From Chitinophaga silvisoli (GTDB lineage: Bacteria > Bacteroidota > Bacteroidia > Chitinophagales > Chitinophagaceae): a DNA stretch of 64,000 nucleotides. Position numbers and translations under genes: made by a program. Shown piece by piece: positions 42,453 to 50,921 of the stretch. The stretch's first letter is position 1. Every line of letters starts with the position of its first letter. The notes beneath the pieces were generated by a model, which searched no databases, was not told the origin of the DNA, and was given only the letters and a program-made list of their open reading frames with translations. The stretch is from NCBI RefSeq assembly GCF_003412465.1, contig NZ_QTJV01000012.1, forward strand, positions 62,001 through 126,000, written 5' to 3'.

Positions 42453-43997
42453 TCAATGATCGGACAACACTACCTTCACCTGCACCCCTGCCTTCCTCCT
42501 CCTCGCCAGCAGCAACAAGGGCAATGAAAACAAAAACACCAATCCCACCATCAGGTACGCATCATTATAACTCATCAGGTTCGACTGCTTCGTCACCACA
42601 AAATCCACTGCTTTCAGCGCCTTCTGCTTTGCCTCGAACATCCCAAACCCATGCTGCATAAAATAAGCCGTATAATCCGATACCCTTTTCACCGCCAGGG
42701 GATTATCAACCGTAATATTACTCACCAGGTCCGTCCTGTGCACCGCATTCCTGTTCGTGAGGTAGGTATTCACCATCGCCAATCCAAAACTCCCGCCCAA
42801 CTGCCGCATCATATTATTCAACGCCGCCCCCTGCGGTATATCCTTCGGATCCAGCCCCGACACCGCCAGCGTCGTCAAAGGTACCGTTACTACTGCCAGG
42901 CCTACTGCCCGGTAAATCAAACTATTCGTGATCATCCCCGCACTCGCATCCAGGCTCAAATGCGACATCTGCCAGCTAAACAACACAAAGAGAAACATAC
43001 CGATCGTAATCATCACAATAGGCGACACCCCTCTCTGCAACAATGTCGCGGATATCATCAATCCTCCAATCGCCAGCAACGCCCCGGGCAAGAGTAACAG
43101 CCCCGTTTGTGTAGGCGTAAAGCCCAGCAACCTTTGCGCAAACACCGGTGTCAGAAAAACAGAACTAAACAAACCTACTCCTGATATAAATGTCAGTATC
43201 GCCGCCAGACTCAGGTTCTTACTTTTCAGGACCCGCAGGTTCACCACCGGGTTATTCGTTTTCAGTTCCCACCAGATGAATAACAACAGCCCAAAGAAAG
43301 CCGTCACGCTCAGCAAAATGATGTAATTGGCCTCAAACCAGTCGTCCGTTTCCCCTCTCTCCAGCACCGTCTGCAGTGACCCTACACCCACTGCCAGCAG
43401 GAAGATGCCCAGCCAGTCCACCTTACCCGCTTCCTGTTTGATCTCCGGTTCTTTCAGTAAAAGGTAGCATATAACGGCTACGCTTATACCAATCGGCACA
43501 TTGATATAAAAGATCCAGGGCCAGTCATAAAACTCGGTAATATATCCGCCCAGGGTGGGCCCAATCGTAGGCCCAACGAATACCCCGATGCCAAAGAGCG
43601 CACTGGCTACATTCCGCTTCTCTTTTGGAAACAATTCAAACACCACCGCCTGGGATACCGATAGCAGTGCCCCGCCGCCTATGCCCTGGAGGAACCTGAA
43701 TGCTACCAATGTCCAGATATTGGATGCCTGGCCACACATAAAAGAAAAGAAGGTAAAGGCGATCACAGACCCGATATAATAATTCCGCCGGCCCAGTTTT
43801 AAGACGAGAAAACTGGTAATCGGTATCACAATCACATTCGCAATCGCATAGGCGGTGATCACCCAGGAAGTATCTTCCAGCGTAGCCCCCAGGTTCCCGC
43901 TCATATGCGAAAGGGCGACATTGACAATAGAGGTATCGATCAGTTCCATCACAGCCGCAGCAATGACGGTAACCAACAGAATGGTTTTTTTTTTCAT
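42453..43997 (-). CDS. DHA2-family MFS multidrug exporter (EmrB/QacA type)
   Basis: A 514-residue protein with 14 predicted membrane helices. Family motifs: motif D1 MELIDTSIVNVALSHM in helix 1, motif A-like VLKLGRRNYYIGSV, and antiporter motif C GVFVGPTIGPTLGGYITEFY in helix 5. It exports drugs by proton antiport. A TetR-type palindrome overlaps its start codon. It follows the SDR gene by 29 bp and belongs to the same regulated set. Confidence 0.92.
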   Translation of the reverse strand: MKKKTILLVTVIAAAVMELIDTSIVNVALSHMSGNLGATLEDTSWVITAYAIANVIVIPITSFLVLKLGRRNYYIGSVIAFTFFSFMCGQASNIWTLVAFRFLQGIGGGALLSVSQAVVFELFPKEKRNVASALFGIGVFVGPTIGPTLGGYITEFYDWPWIFYINVPIGISVAVICYLLLKEPEIKQEAGKVDWLGIFLLAVGVGSLQTVLERGETDDWFEANYIILLSVTAFFGLLLFIWWELKTNNPVVNLRVLKSKNLSLAAILTFISGVGLFSSVFLTPVFAQRLLGFTPTQTGLLLLPGALLAIGGLMISATLLQRGVSPIVMITIGMFLFVLFSWQMSHLSLDASAGMITNSLIYRAVGLAVVTVPLTTLAVSGLDPKDIPQGAALNNMMRQLGGSFGLAMVNTYLTNRNAVHRTDLVSNITVDNPLAVKRVSDYTAYFMQHGFGMFEAKQKALKAVDFVVTKQSNLMSYNDAYLMVGLVFLFSLPLLLLARRRKAGVQVKVVLSDH

Positions 43998-44009
43998 ACC
44001 GATCGGTAT
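43996..44009. promoter_or_regulatory. TetR-type operator ATACCGATCGGTAT at the MFS start codon
   Basis: Perfect 14-bp palindrome overlapping the ATG of the exporter. The same core occurs upstream of the SDR and tetR genes. Confidence 0.7.
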
Positions 44010-44026
44010 ATTTAAGGGCGAAAAAA

Positions 44027-44770
44027 TTACTTGTTGCTATTCAGTGCCTGCAGGGCATTTTCCGGAGAGGAGAGGTAGAGTTGATAAATGTCTGCCGTAT
44101 TGCCTACATGTATTTCGTAATTATCATTTTTAAGCCCATCTAAAAGGTCTGCAGCTACCTGTGAAGGCGGAATACCTTTTTCACCACCGATCTCTTTAGA
44201 GAACTCCGTATTCACTAATGGAGGCATCAGTTCAAATACACGTACAGGGGTATCTTTCAGGGTAAGTCTCAGGACCCTGCTATAAGCATGCAAGGCCGCC
44301 TTGCTGATGCTATAACCCGGGATATCAATACTGGGCGCAAAAGATACGATGCTGGATACATTTACAATGGCGGCCTGCGCCTGTTTATTCAGCAATGGCA
44401 GGAGCAATTCGTTCAGCCTGAGTACAGACAGGTAGTTGGTGTGTATTTCGGCACTGGCCTTTTCGAAGGTATCAACACCGGGCAGCAGCCTGTATGGAGA
44501 GGAAGAATAACCTGCATTGTTGATCACGATATTCAGCTGAGGGAACTGCTCATTCAGTTGGTTGACCAGCTTAGTGACATCGCTCTGGCTGCTTACATCC
44601 GATACGATAGCGGTGGTGTTTTTTAACCGTGCAGCAGCGGCCTGCAATCTTTCTGCATTACGCCCGGTGATAATAACCTGGTTGCCCTGTTCACTGAGTT
44701 GCTGTGCAATTTCGAATCCGATACCGGCACTACCGCCGGTGATTAATACCGTGTTGTTACTTGTTTTCAT
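44027..44770 (-). CDS. SDR family oxidoreductase (DltE-like)
   Basis: A 247-residue classical short-chain dehydrogenase. Cofactor motif VLITGGSAGIGFEIA, NNAG motif VINNAGYSS, catalytic Ser in VNVSSIVSF and Tyr/Lys in YSISKAAL. Substrate unknown; the group with an exporter and TetR regulator suggests detoxification of small carbonyls or drugs. It has its own operator palindrome 14 bp before the start. Confidence 0.9.
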   Translation of the reverse strand: MKTSNNTVLITGGSAGIGFEIAQQLSEQGNQVIITGRNAERLQAAAARLKNTTAIVSDVSSQSDVTKLVNQLNEQFPQLNIVINNAGYSSSPYRLLPGVDTFEKASAEIHTNYLSVLRLNELLLPLLNKQAQAAIVNVSSIVSFAPSIDIPGYSISKAALHAYSRVLRLTLKDTPVRVFELMPPLVNTEFSKEIGGEKGIPPSQVAADLLDGLKNDNYEIHVGNTADIYQLYLSSPENALQALNSNK

Positions 44771-44784
44771 TTTCTTAGTTTTGA

Positions 44785-44804
44785 AATATACCGATCGGTA
44801 TATT
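44785..44804. promoter_or_regulatory. TetR-type operator, 20-bp perfect palindrome
   Basis: AATATACCGATCGGTATATT, lying just upstream of the SDR start and between it and the tetR stop. Confidence 0.78.
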
Positions 44805-44821
44805 AATATGCAAAAAAATAT

Positions 44822-45406
44822 TTAAAGTGCGTTGATCATATTTTCGATCGAGTTCAGGATAGCAGTGCGGTAGTTCAGTTTACCGGTTGATTTCGCAATC
44901 ATGATGGCCCCTTCGATCGTTGCAATAAGGGTCAGTGCGGTCTGCTCAATATCTATACCGGGCTTGAATTCCCCTGCTTCAATCCCTTTACTGAGAATGC
45001 CTGAGATCCTGTTTTTCCAGTTCCCGATCGCTTCGGCTGATTTAGCTCTCAGGTCAGGATGAGTATCGTCCGATTCCACGGCGGTATTCAATACCGGACA
45101 ACCACCGGTAGGGAAGGGAGCGCTCAGGAAATCGTCATAAATTTTAGTGTACACAAGGAGTTTGCCCCGATAGGTACTTTCCCTTTCGAGGGCACTTTCG
45201 ATGATGCCGACTACCTTTTTAAAATTGTAGTCAAAACAGGCGAGGGCAACTTCGTCTTTATTGGCAAAATTGCCATAAATGGAACCTTTGGTCAGGCCCG
45301 TAGCCTGCGTCATATCACTGAGAGACGTGCCCGCAAAACCCTTAGTATTGAAGATAGGAGCGGTTTTCTCCACTATATACTGCCTGGTCTTTTCTGCTTT
45401 GCTCAT
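44822..45406 (-). CDS. TetR/AcrR family transcriptional repressor
   Basis: A 194-residue regulator. The N-terminal helix-turn-helix reads TRQYIVEKTAPIFNTKGFAG, then SLSDMTQATGLTKGSIYGNF with ANKDEVALACFDYN. The C-terminal ligand domain (PTGGCPVLNTAVESDDTHPD) is of the TetR_C type with a conserved GGCP loop, as in regulators of electrophile or drug efflux. A near-perfect copy of the shared palindrome lies 28-43 bp upstream, implying autoregulation. Confidence 0.92.
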   Translation of the reverse strand: MSKAEKTRQYIVEKTAPIFNTKGFAGTSLSDMTQATGLTKGSIYGNFANKDEVALACFDYNFKKVVGIIESALERESTYRGKLLVYTKIYDDFLSAPFPTGGCPVLNTAVESDDTHPDLRAKSAEAIGNWKNRISGILSKGIEAGEFKPGIDIEQTALTLIATIEGAIMIAKSTGKLNYRTAILNSIENMINAL

Positions 45407-45433
45407 ATCGGTTCATTTAAGACGATGTAAAAA

Positions 45434-45449
45434 TATACCGATTGGTATA
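45434..45449. promoter_or_regulatory. TetR-type operator upstream of tetR
   Basis: TATACCGATTGGTATA, one base off the perfect palindrome at 44787-44802. Confidence 0.75.
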
Positions 45450-45520
45450 ATTCTCCAAATTTATTTTACTGCGGTCTCATGTGAAATGGGGGTCTTTAAC
45501 TTGTCACAAAGGGAGGTATT

Positions 45521-45595
45521 CCGCAGGTAACCCGCAGATAACCCGCATATATTCCGCCTATAATCCGTATCCTAAAAAAGGCGGGATACCTGCGG
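45521..45595. other. Inverted repeat CCGCAGGTA / TACCTGCGG
   Basis: 9-bp arms at 45521-45529 and 45587-45595 with further CCCGC / GCGGG pairing inside. Short repeats of CCGCAGATAAC lie in the left half. It could be a structured leader of the gene at 45656 or a remnant terminator. Confidence 0.45.
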
Positions 45596-45655
45596 ATCAC
45601 GTGCGGGTCATACCCGGTACACCCATCCATTTCAATACTCATTAAACTACATACA

Positions 45656-46441
45656 ATGGCATTGAGAAAATCGCTCATCCAGTTCGAAGGAAAACTGGAG
45701 GGAATTAACTTTTATCTGCCCAGGAACCGGGAAGAGAAGGATGGATATATTGTTAGGAAGAATGGAGGTCCATCCGCAAAGCAAATTGAAAAACTGCCTT
45801 CCTGTGAGCGGGTCCGGCAAAACAATAAAGAATTTGGGGTTTGCTCTTCGGCGGCAAAGTCGCTCAGGATGGCAATCGCCCCGGTGAAGCACCTGACTGA
45901 TGTGAACCTTGCATCACAGTTTACGGCCCTTTGCCGACAACTGTTATTGCAGGATCAAGCGCATGACCCGGGTAGCCGAAGCGTCCTCTTCTCCAGGTTT
46001 GGCACGCAGCTGAGTGGGTTCAACCTGAACGAACAGCATCTTTTTGATAGTGTGGTCAGGCATCCCTTGTCCGTAACGCTGGACCGTAAGAAAGCGGCAG
46101 CCCGCATAGAAATACCGGCATTGCAGCCCGGCGTGAGTATCGTACTACCCTGGCAACAACCTGTGTACCGGTTGATTTTAAGTCTGGGAGCAGTGGAAGA
46201 TATAACGTTGAAAGGATTTTCCGGTGGATGGACAGTTCCCGTGTCATTTAGCACACCCTGGTACCTTGCAAAACAAGGAATAGAAGCGAGCACCGTTAGC
46301 TTGCAACTGGATAAGGCAATTTTAGGAAAGAGTGAATGTATGATCGTAGCCGTAGGAATTGAGATGGGCACCGTGGTGACAGATGCCGTGGTAAATTGGG
46401 TAAAATATACGGGCTGTGGCAAGATCCTGCAGGCGGGATAA
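45656..46441 (+). CDS. Conserved hypothetical protein
   Basis: A 261-residue soluble protein. I do not recognise a named family. The N-terminus has FEGKLEGINFYLPRNREEKD and IVRKNGGPSAKQIEKLPSCE, followed by RVRQNNKEFGVCSSAAKSLR. This G-x-I...NGGP...R-x-N-x-EF layout recalls a recurrent Bacteroidota hypothetical family. The C-terminal half is strand-rich (KKAAARIEIPALQPGVSIVL). It has no signal peptide and stands alone. Confidence 0.65.
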   Translation: MALRKSLIQFEGKLEGINFYLPRNREEKDGYIVRKNGGPSAKQIEKLPSCERVRQNNKEFGVCSSAAKSLRMAIAPVKHLTDVNLASQFTALCRQLLLQDQAHDPGSRSVLFSRFGTQLSGFNLNEQHLFDSVVRHPLSVTLDRKKAAARIEIPALQPGVSIVLPWQQPVYRLILSLGAVEDITLKGFSGGWTVPVSFSTPWYLAKQGIEASTVSLQLDKAILGKSECMIVAVGIEMGTVVTDAVVNWVKYTGCGKILQAG

Positions 46442-46526
46442 AGAAAGTATTTACCACCTTGTTGATATTGCCTTATCCCAGTGCTGAAGAAATGCAATTT
46501 GCTATTGTTTGCGTATCTTCAGACAT

Positions 46527-48452
46527 ATGAAGGAACAGCATCATCACCATCATGATCACGATCATGAACAGGGTTGGAAGAAATACATAGAACTGATCTG
46601 CAGTCTCACCTGTGGCGCAGCACTGGCGCTTGGCTTTGGATTATCATTTATCAAAGGCATTCCTGCCGTAGTCCCCTTATCGTTATACATCGTTGCTTAC
46701 ATGGCCGGGGGATTTTTCACTGTCAAAGAAGCGATTGAAAATCTCAGGGAAGGATCTTTCGATATCGACTCCCTCATGATCATTGCCGCCGCGGGTGCTG
46801 CTATCCTGGGTGATTGGGCCGAGGGTGCTTTACTACTCTTCCTCTTTAGCCTGGGCCACTCACTGGAACACTATGCCCTGAATAAGGCTAAAAACTCCAT
46901 CAGTGCACTGGCTAAGCTTGCTCCTAAAACTGCGTGGTTAAAAAAAGACAACAACCTGGCAGAAGTAAAAATAGAAACCTTACAGGTCAACGATATCCTC
47001 GTTGTAAAACCCGACAATACCATTCCGGCAGACGGGATCATCATCAAAGGGAACAGTGCCGTGAACCAGGCTGCCGTTACCGGCGAAAGTATGCCGGTTG
47101 ATAAAACGGTGGATAGTACCGTCTATGCAGGTACCCTGAATGGCAGTGGTGCCCTGGAAATAAAAGTGACCAAACCGGCAAAAGATTCCACCTTATCAAA
47201 GCTTATTCAACTGGTGAACGAGGCGCAATCCCAGCAATCGCCTACGCAACGCTTCACAGATAAATTGCAGAAATACTATGTGCCTGCGGTCGTTATTTTT
47301 GTCTTCATCCTCTGCTTTGCATTCCTGGTCATAAATGAACCTTTCAGCGCCAGCTTTTATCGTGCCATGGGCGTATTAGTGGCTGCCAGTCCCTGTGCGC
47401 TGGCTATTGCTACACCCAGTGCCGTTTTGAGTGGTGTAGCGCGGGCAGCCCGTGCAGGCATCCTGATCAAAGGAGGCCGGCCCCTGGAAGACCTGGGTAC
47501 GCTGAAGGCGATCGCTTTTGATAAAACAGGTACGCTGACCGAAGGCAAGCCGAAACTCACAGCGGTTATTCCTGCCAATGGTATAAGCAAAGAAGAGCTC
47601 CTGGAGATGGTGGTGGCCGTAGAATCTCTGAGCGATCATCCACTGGCAAAGGCCATTGTAGCCGATGCGCAGCTGAAAGATATCACTCCTGCAGAGAACC
47701 TGGAATCCGTTACCGGCAAAGGAATCAAGGCACAATGGCAGGGCCACGATGTGGTCATTGGAAACAAGGCGCTCGTGAGCGCCGCCCCGGCCATTCTTCA
47801 ACAGCTAGATGAAAAATCCAAAGCAGGACATACTACTATGCTGGTGCTCAAAGACAAGCAGTATGCAGGCATGATCACGGTAATGGATACACCCCGTGCA
47901 GAGGCAAGAGCGGCACTTGATGCACTCAAAGCCATTGGGATTAAAAAAATGGTAATGCTCTCCGGCGATAACCAGCTGGTAGCAGATGCGATTGCGAAGG
48001 AAACCGGGCTCACAGATGCATGGGGAAATTTACTACCTGAGCAAAAGGTAGCGGCAATTAATAAATTAAAAACATCAGAAGGTAAAGTAGCAATGGTAGG
48101 CGATGGCGTGAATGATGCCCCTGCCATGGCGAATAGTACGGTGGGCATAGCCATGGGGGCTGCCGGTTCCGATGTGGCATTGGAAACAGCAGATATCGCA
48201 TTGATGGGTGACCAGTTGCAGCGGCTGCCATTTGCAATTGCATTGAGTCAGCGGGCGAATAAAATTATTAAACAGAATTTAGTGATTAGCCTGGGAATGG
48301 TGGCCGTATTGATTCCATTGACATTATTTGGGATCGCCAGTATGGGGCCGGCAGTGATCGGGCATGAGGGTTCTACGATGGTGGTGGTATTAAACGCCCT
48401 GCGATTACTGGTGTTTAAAGATGCTGGTGGTAAAACAAATCTCCCAGGTTGA
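46527..48452 (+). CDS. P1B-4-type heavy-metal translocating ATPase
   Basis: A 641-residue P-type ATPase. A His-rich tail (HHHHHDHDHEQGW) precedes the first helix. The membrane metal site is S288-P289-C290 in AASPCALAIATPS, the phosphorylation site Asp332 in FDKTGTLTEGKP, the TGES motif is VTGESMPVDK, and the last helix has H613-E-G-S-T. SPC together with HEG(G/S)T defines subgroup P1B-4 (CoaT, CtpD, PfeT), linked to Co, Fe(II) or Zn export. No heavy-metal-associated N-terminal domain is present. The frame opens at a TTG at 46509; ATG 46527 is preferred. Confidence 0.92.
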   Translation: MKEQHHHHHDHDHEQGWKKYIELICSLTCGAALALGFGLSFIKGIPAVVPLSLYIVAYMAGGFFTVKEAIENLREGSFDIDSLMIIAAAGAAILGDWAEGALLLFLFSLGHSLEHYALNKAKNSISALAKLAPKTAWLKKDNNLAEVKIETLQVNDILVVKPDNTIPADGIIIKGNSAVNQAAVTGESMPVDKTVDSTVYAGTLNGSGALEIKVTKPAKDSTLSKLIQLVNEAQSQQSPTQRFTDKLQKYYVPAVVIFVFILCFAFLVINEPFSASFYRAMGVLVAASPCALAIATPSAVLSGVARAARAGILIKGGRPLEDLGTLKAIAFDKTGTLTEGKPKLTAVIPANGISKEELLEMVVAVESLSDHPLAKAIVADAQLKDITPAENLESVTGKGIKAQWQGHDVVIGNKALVSAAPAILQQLDEKSKAGHTTMLVLKDKQYAGMITVMDTPRAEARAALDALKAIGIKKMVMLSGDNQLVADAIAKETGLTDAWGNLLPEQKVAAINKLKTSEGKVAMVGDGVNDAPAMANSTVGIAMGAAGSDVALETADIALMGDQLQRLPFAIALSQRANKIIKQNLVISLGMVAVLIPLTLFGIASMGPAVIGHEGSTMVVVLNALRLLVFKDAGGKTNLPG

Positions 48453-49056
48453 CCAGGCTGATCTTGCCTAAAGGCTGCTGACTGGCCACATGGCATAAGT
48501 AAGGAGAGAAATCCCGGATGGTATATAGATGCCATTCATTGTTTTCAAATGGATTGAGTAAGTGTAAATCTTCGGTTAAGCCTGTACCGCTGGCTTTGAG
48601 CACGGCTTCTTTCGCCGTCCAGTATTCATAGAAGGTCTGCAAAGGATCGGGGGAGCTGTGGATATGTTCCCATTCTGCATTTGAAAATTGTTGTCTGAAA
48701 TCGTCAATGTCCAGCGGCAGGGGTCTTTCAATATCAATCCCGATCTTATTATTGTAATGAGTGATGGCACATACGACTATTTTATCGGTATGCGAGATGT
48801 TGAAATCGTCTCCGCCGGGAAAGTAGGGCCTTGAAAAGGTGGTATATTCCAGTGCTGTTAAACTATGTTTTTCTTTCACGGCGTATTGTAAAATATGCTT
48901 GCCCAGTAAGCTGGCATGCCCATCTTCCCACCTGCGAAAGGCCCGCACTTTTTTCTGCATCGGTTCCGGCAATTGTGCCAGTAGTAAGGCAAATGTTTCC
49001 GCAGCCAGGGGCTGGGGAAAATGAACGTAATAAATAGTACAGATAGATCGTTCCAT
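48415..49056 (-). CDS. 4'-phosphopantetheinyl transferase, Sfp type
   Basis: A 213-residue transferase with the superfamily motifs FNISHTDKIVVCAI, NKIGIDIERPLPL and FYEYWTAKEAVLKASGTGL. It activates carrier proteins of fatty acid, polyketide or peptide synthases. It is the second such enzyme in the window; the first is part of the 20-27 kb cluster. Its last 38 bp overlap the convergent metal ATPase gene. Confidence 0.9.
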   Translation of the reverse strand: MERSICTIYYVHFPQPLAAETFALLLAQLPEPMQKKVRAFRRWEDGHASLLGKHILQYAVKEKHSLTALEYTTFSRPYFPGGDDFNISHTDKIVVCAITHYNNKIGIDIERPLPLDIDDFRQQFSNAEWEHIHSSPDPLQTFYEYWTAKEAVLKASGTGLTEDLHLLNPFENNEWHLYTIRDFSPYLCHVASQQPLGKISLVNLGDLFYHQHL

Positions 49057-49119
49057 GAGCGATGATTGAATCCTTTGCAGCGTGTCATTGTTACCTGATT
49101 TCTTTGTCAGAGTGCTTAT

Positions 49120-49284
49120 TTAGATACGACCAAAGTTGTACGTGAAGCCGATGCTTGGTCCGCGGCTAACCATACTTGTTTTTGGAAGATCTGTATTCGC
49201 CGAAATCCTGAATATGACCGGGTTATTTAGAATGTTATTGATTTTATTGGCAGTGTGGATGATTGTGCTTTTAGTCGGGTTATT
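49120..49284 (-). pseudogene. Remnant: C-terminus of a TonB-dependent receptor
   Basis: A 54-codon open frame with no start, ending TANKINNILNNPV...SRGPSIGFTYNFGRI. NNILN and the terminal G-F-T-Y-N-F-G pattern are those of the last strands of TonB-dependent receptors. A stop codon at 49285 precedes it and nothing upstream continues the barrel. It is a fragment, not a functional gene. Recognition is by motif only. Confidence 0.5.
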
Positions 49285-49340
49285 TTAAATCAAATTAACT
49301 TATTTTTACCTAATATGAATTTTTTATTTTACCCTTATCT

Positions 49341-49759
49341 ATGTTAGTTCCAATTTTTGCGTTGCAGTTATTGTTTGCTTTACCCGGCAGGGATACGTGT
49401 AAACCGGTGCTGCCTTTTTATACGGATGTGCAGCCGTCATTTCCAGATCTTGATGGATATATTGAAAGGAACCTGGGGTATTGTCCGGGTGAGATTTGTT
49501 TTGAAGGTACAGTGTAGGGTTGGTGTATGATAGCAGAAAATGGCTGTACGATGGACCCTGATGTATCAATGGATGCAGGCCCGGAGGAAATAAAACTGCT
49601 GGTGTATAAATTCATTAACCAGATGCCTGCATGGAAGCCGTTTTTTAAATTAGATGCCTGCATGGAAGACGGTTCTTAAACCAGATGCCTGCATGGAAGC
49701 CGGGGGAAGTGGCTGGGAGGGCAGTAAAAACGATGGTTTATTTGCCTTTAAGGTTTTAA
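49341..49759 (+). pseudogene. TonB C-terminal-domain protein, inactivated
   Basis: The frame starts with an ATG at 49341 and a signal-like segment (MLVPIFALQLLFALPG). It then reads PDLDGYIERNLGYCPGE, a TonB-C domain opening. An in-frame TAG at 49515 interrupts it. In the same frame GWCMIAENGCTMDPDV and EEIKLLVYKFINQMPAWKP continue the domain. A 31-nt tandem triplication then shifts frame. After it, QMPAWKPGEVAGRAVKT and VYLPLRF complete the domain exactly, ending at 49757-49759. Two independent lesions indicate a decayed gene. The next gene is 13 bp away, so they once formed an operon. Confidence 0.8.
49621..49702 (+). repeat. 31-nt tandem triplication inside the TonB-C pseudogene
   Basis: AGATGCCTGCATGGAAGCCG starts at 49621 and 49683, and with one change at 49652, so the period is 31 nt. 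It encodes the conserved MPAWKP motif. The two extra units add 62 nt and break the frame. Confidence 0.92.
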
Positions 49760-49772
49760 ATTTTATAAAAAT

Positions 49773-50273
49773 ATGTGGAGGTATTTGTTTGGTTTGCTCT
49801 TGTTGTTCAGTTGCAGACCGGGAAGAAATGCTTATGATAAGATACAAAGCTACCGGAGGAAGGGGTACCAGGTAGTATATAATTGCGAATCAAAGAAATC
49901 AGGAAATTTGATTTTGAACAAGGATAATGTAAGGCGCATAAAGCGGGATAAAATACTGCGTAGGATTCAGGTTGATCTTAAAAACAAGAATACTGCTTTT
50001 ATTTCAGGGGCGGAGATCCTGGCGAAGATAAGAGAGGATGTGAAGGAGCCGGTAGAAATGGTGATCCTGGATGGGGAGCCTTATAATATGCAGGAGATGA
50101 GTGAATGGCAGGTGGAGCGCTCGCTGCGCTTGAGGTACAAGTATATTACCAGTCTGGGACAAATGCCGGTTTTGCATCCTTTTATCCTGATCGTTTCAGG
50201 TAATTATCCTGTGGATTGGCCGGAAGCGAAGGCGATAAGTCTCCAGCCTACACAAGGATTATTAGAAAACTAA
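49773..50273 (+). CDS. Hypothetical lipoprotein
   Basis: A 166-residue protein with a short lipoprotein signal (MWRYLFGLLLLFSCRPGRNA; lipobox LFSC). The mature part is basic and helical (ESKKSGNLILNKDNVRRIKR), followed by EMVILDGEPYNMQEMSEW and a C-terminus LGQMPVLHPFILIVSGNYP. The VILDG-x-PY...I segment loosely resembles a plug-like or TonB-linked short domain. Its position right after the TonB-C pseudogene suggests it was part of the same system. Function unknown. Confidence 0.65.
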   Translation: MWRYLFGLLLLFSCRPGRNAYDKIQSYRRKGYQVVYNCESKKSGNLILNKDNVRRIKRDKILRRIQVDLKNKNTAFISGAEILAKIREDVKEPVEMVILDGEPYNMQEMSEWQVERSLRLRYKYITSLGQMPVLHPFILIVSGNYPVDWPEAKAISLQPTQGLLEN

Positions 50274-50303
50274 GGTTATATTCGAAGAAGAATCAAATAG
50301 CAT

Positions 50304-50921
50304 ATGATCTCAGAACCTACTGCTGTCGCACTCGATTTGAACGAATACAGGAATAAAATTTACCCCAGGGTCTTCTTAATGGACGAGATGCAGGTCATGT
50401 GTGCAGAAGCCGATCCTGCACTGGATTTCCCTTTACATACCGAATGGTTAAAGGATCTGGCAATAGGTTATGTCATAGACAGGGGAGATAAATTTACGTT
50501 TATCAGCAAGCGGCATATGGGAGAGGAGTCTGCAATCACAGAGGCGCAAATCAAGCAGGTGGCGATAGCGAATTTCGTGCGGGATTTTAAGTTTACTCCC
50601 ATGCAGACGATATTCGGATGTTATGGGTTGCATGGTGCTTCGGATCATTGTGCAACAGTGATGTTCGTGGAGCCTGTCTGGCAGCAGCTTGTAGGGCAGT
50701 TGGGCAAGGACCTGGTCGTTGCAGTTCCCGCTTATGATTTATTATTTTTTACACCTGCGGATGATGAAGAGGGCATTACAAACCTGAAATTTGAGTTGTA
50801 TAAGATCCAGGGTATGGGCCTCGAAAAACGAATCAGGGATTATTTGTTCCTGTATAAAAGAGAAAGTAAGGAATGGAGTTTCCTCGAGGACCTGGGTGAA
50901 GCTGATGAATGGGATGATTAG
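50304..50921 (+). CDS. Conserved hypothetical protein, DUF1444-like
   Basis: A 205-residue soluble acidic protein. It has PRVFLMDEMQVMC, then WLKDLAIGYVIDRGDKFTFI, then DHCATVMFVEPVWQQLVGQL and KDLVVAVPAYDLLFFTPADD. The order resembles the DUF1444 (YtpQ) family of unknown function. It follows the lipoprotein by 30 bp. Its TAG stop shares bases with the TAA stop of the convergent gene. Family call is tentative. Confidence 0.6.
   Translation: MISEPTAVALDLNEYRNKIYPRVFLMDEMQVMCAEADPALDFPLHTEWLKDLAIGYVIDRGDKFTFISKRHMGEESAITEAQIKQVAIANFVRDFKFTPMQTIFGCYGLHGASDHCATVMFVEPVWQQLVGQLGKDLVVAVPAYDLLFFTPADDEEGITNLKFELYKIQGMGLEKRIRDYLFLYKRESKEWSFLEDLGEADEWDD

Noticed and set aside
45955..46497. 180-codon minus ORF opposite the hypothetical gene at 45656
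   Set aside because: No start context or family and Cys/Pro/Ser-rich translation typical of a shadow. The plus gene has better protein character, though neither is proven.
47376..48154. Antisense ORFs in the metal ATPase gene
   Set aside because: The ATPase motifs lie in the other frame along the whole length.
49339..49847. Three minus-strand ORFs of 65-81 codons
   Set aside because: They are antisense to the TonB-domain pseudogene and its repeats.
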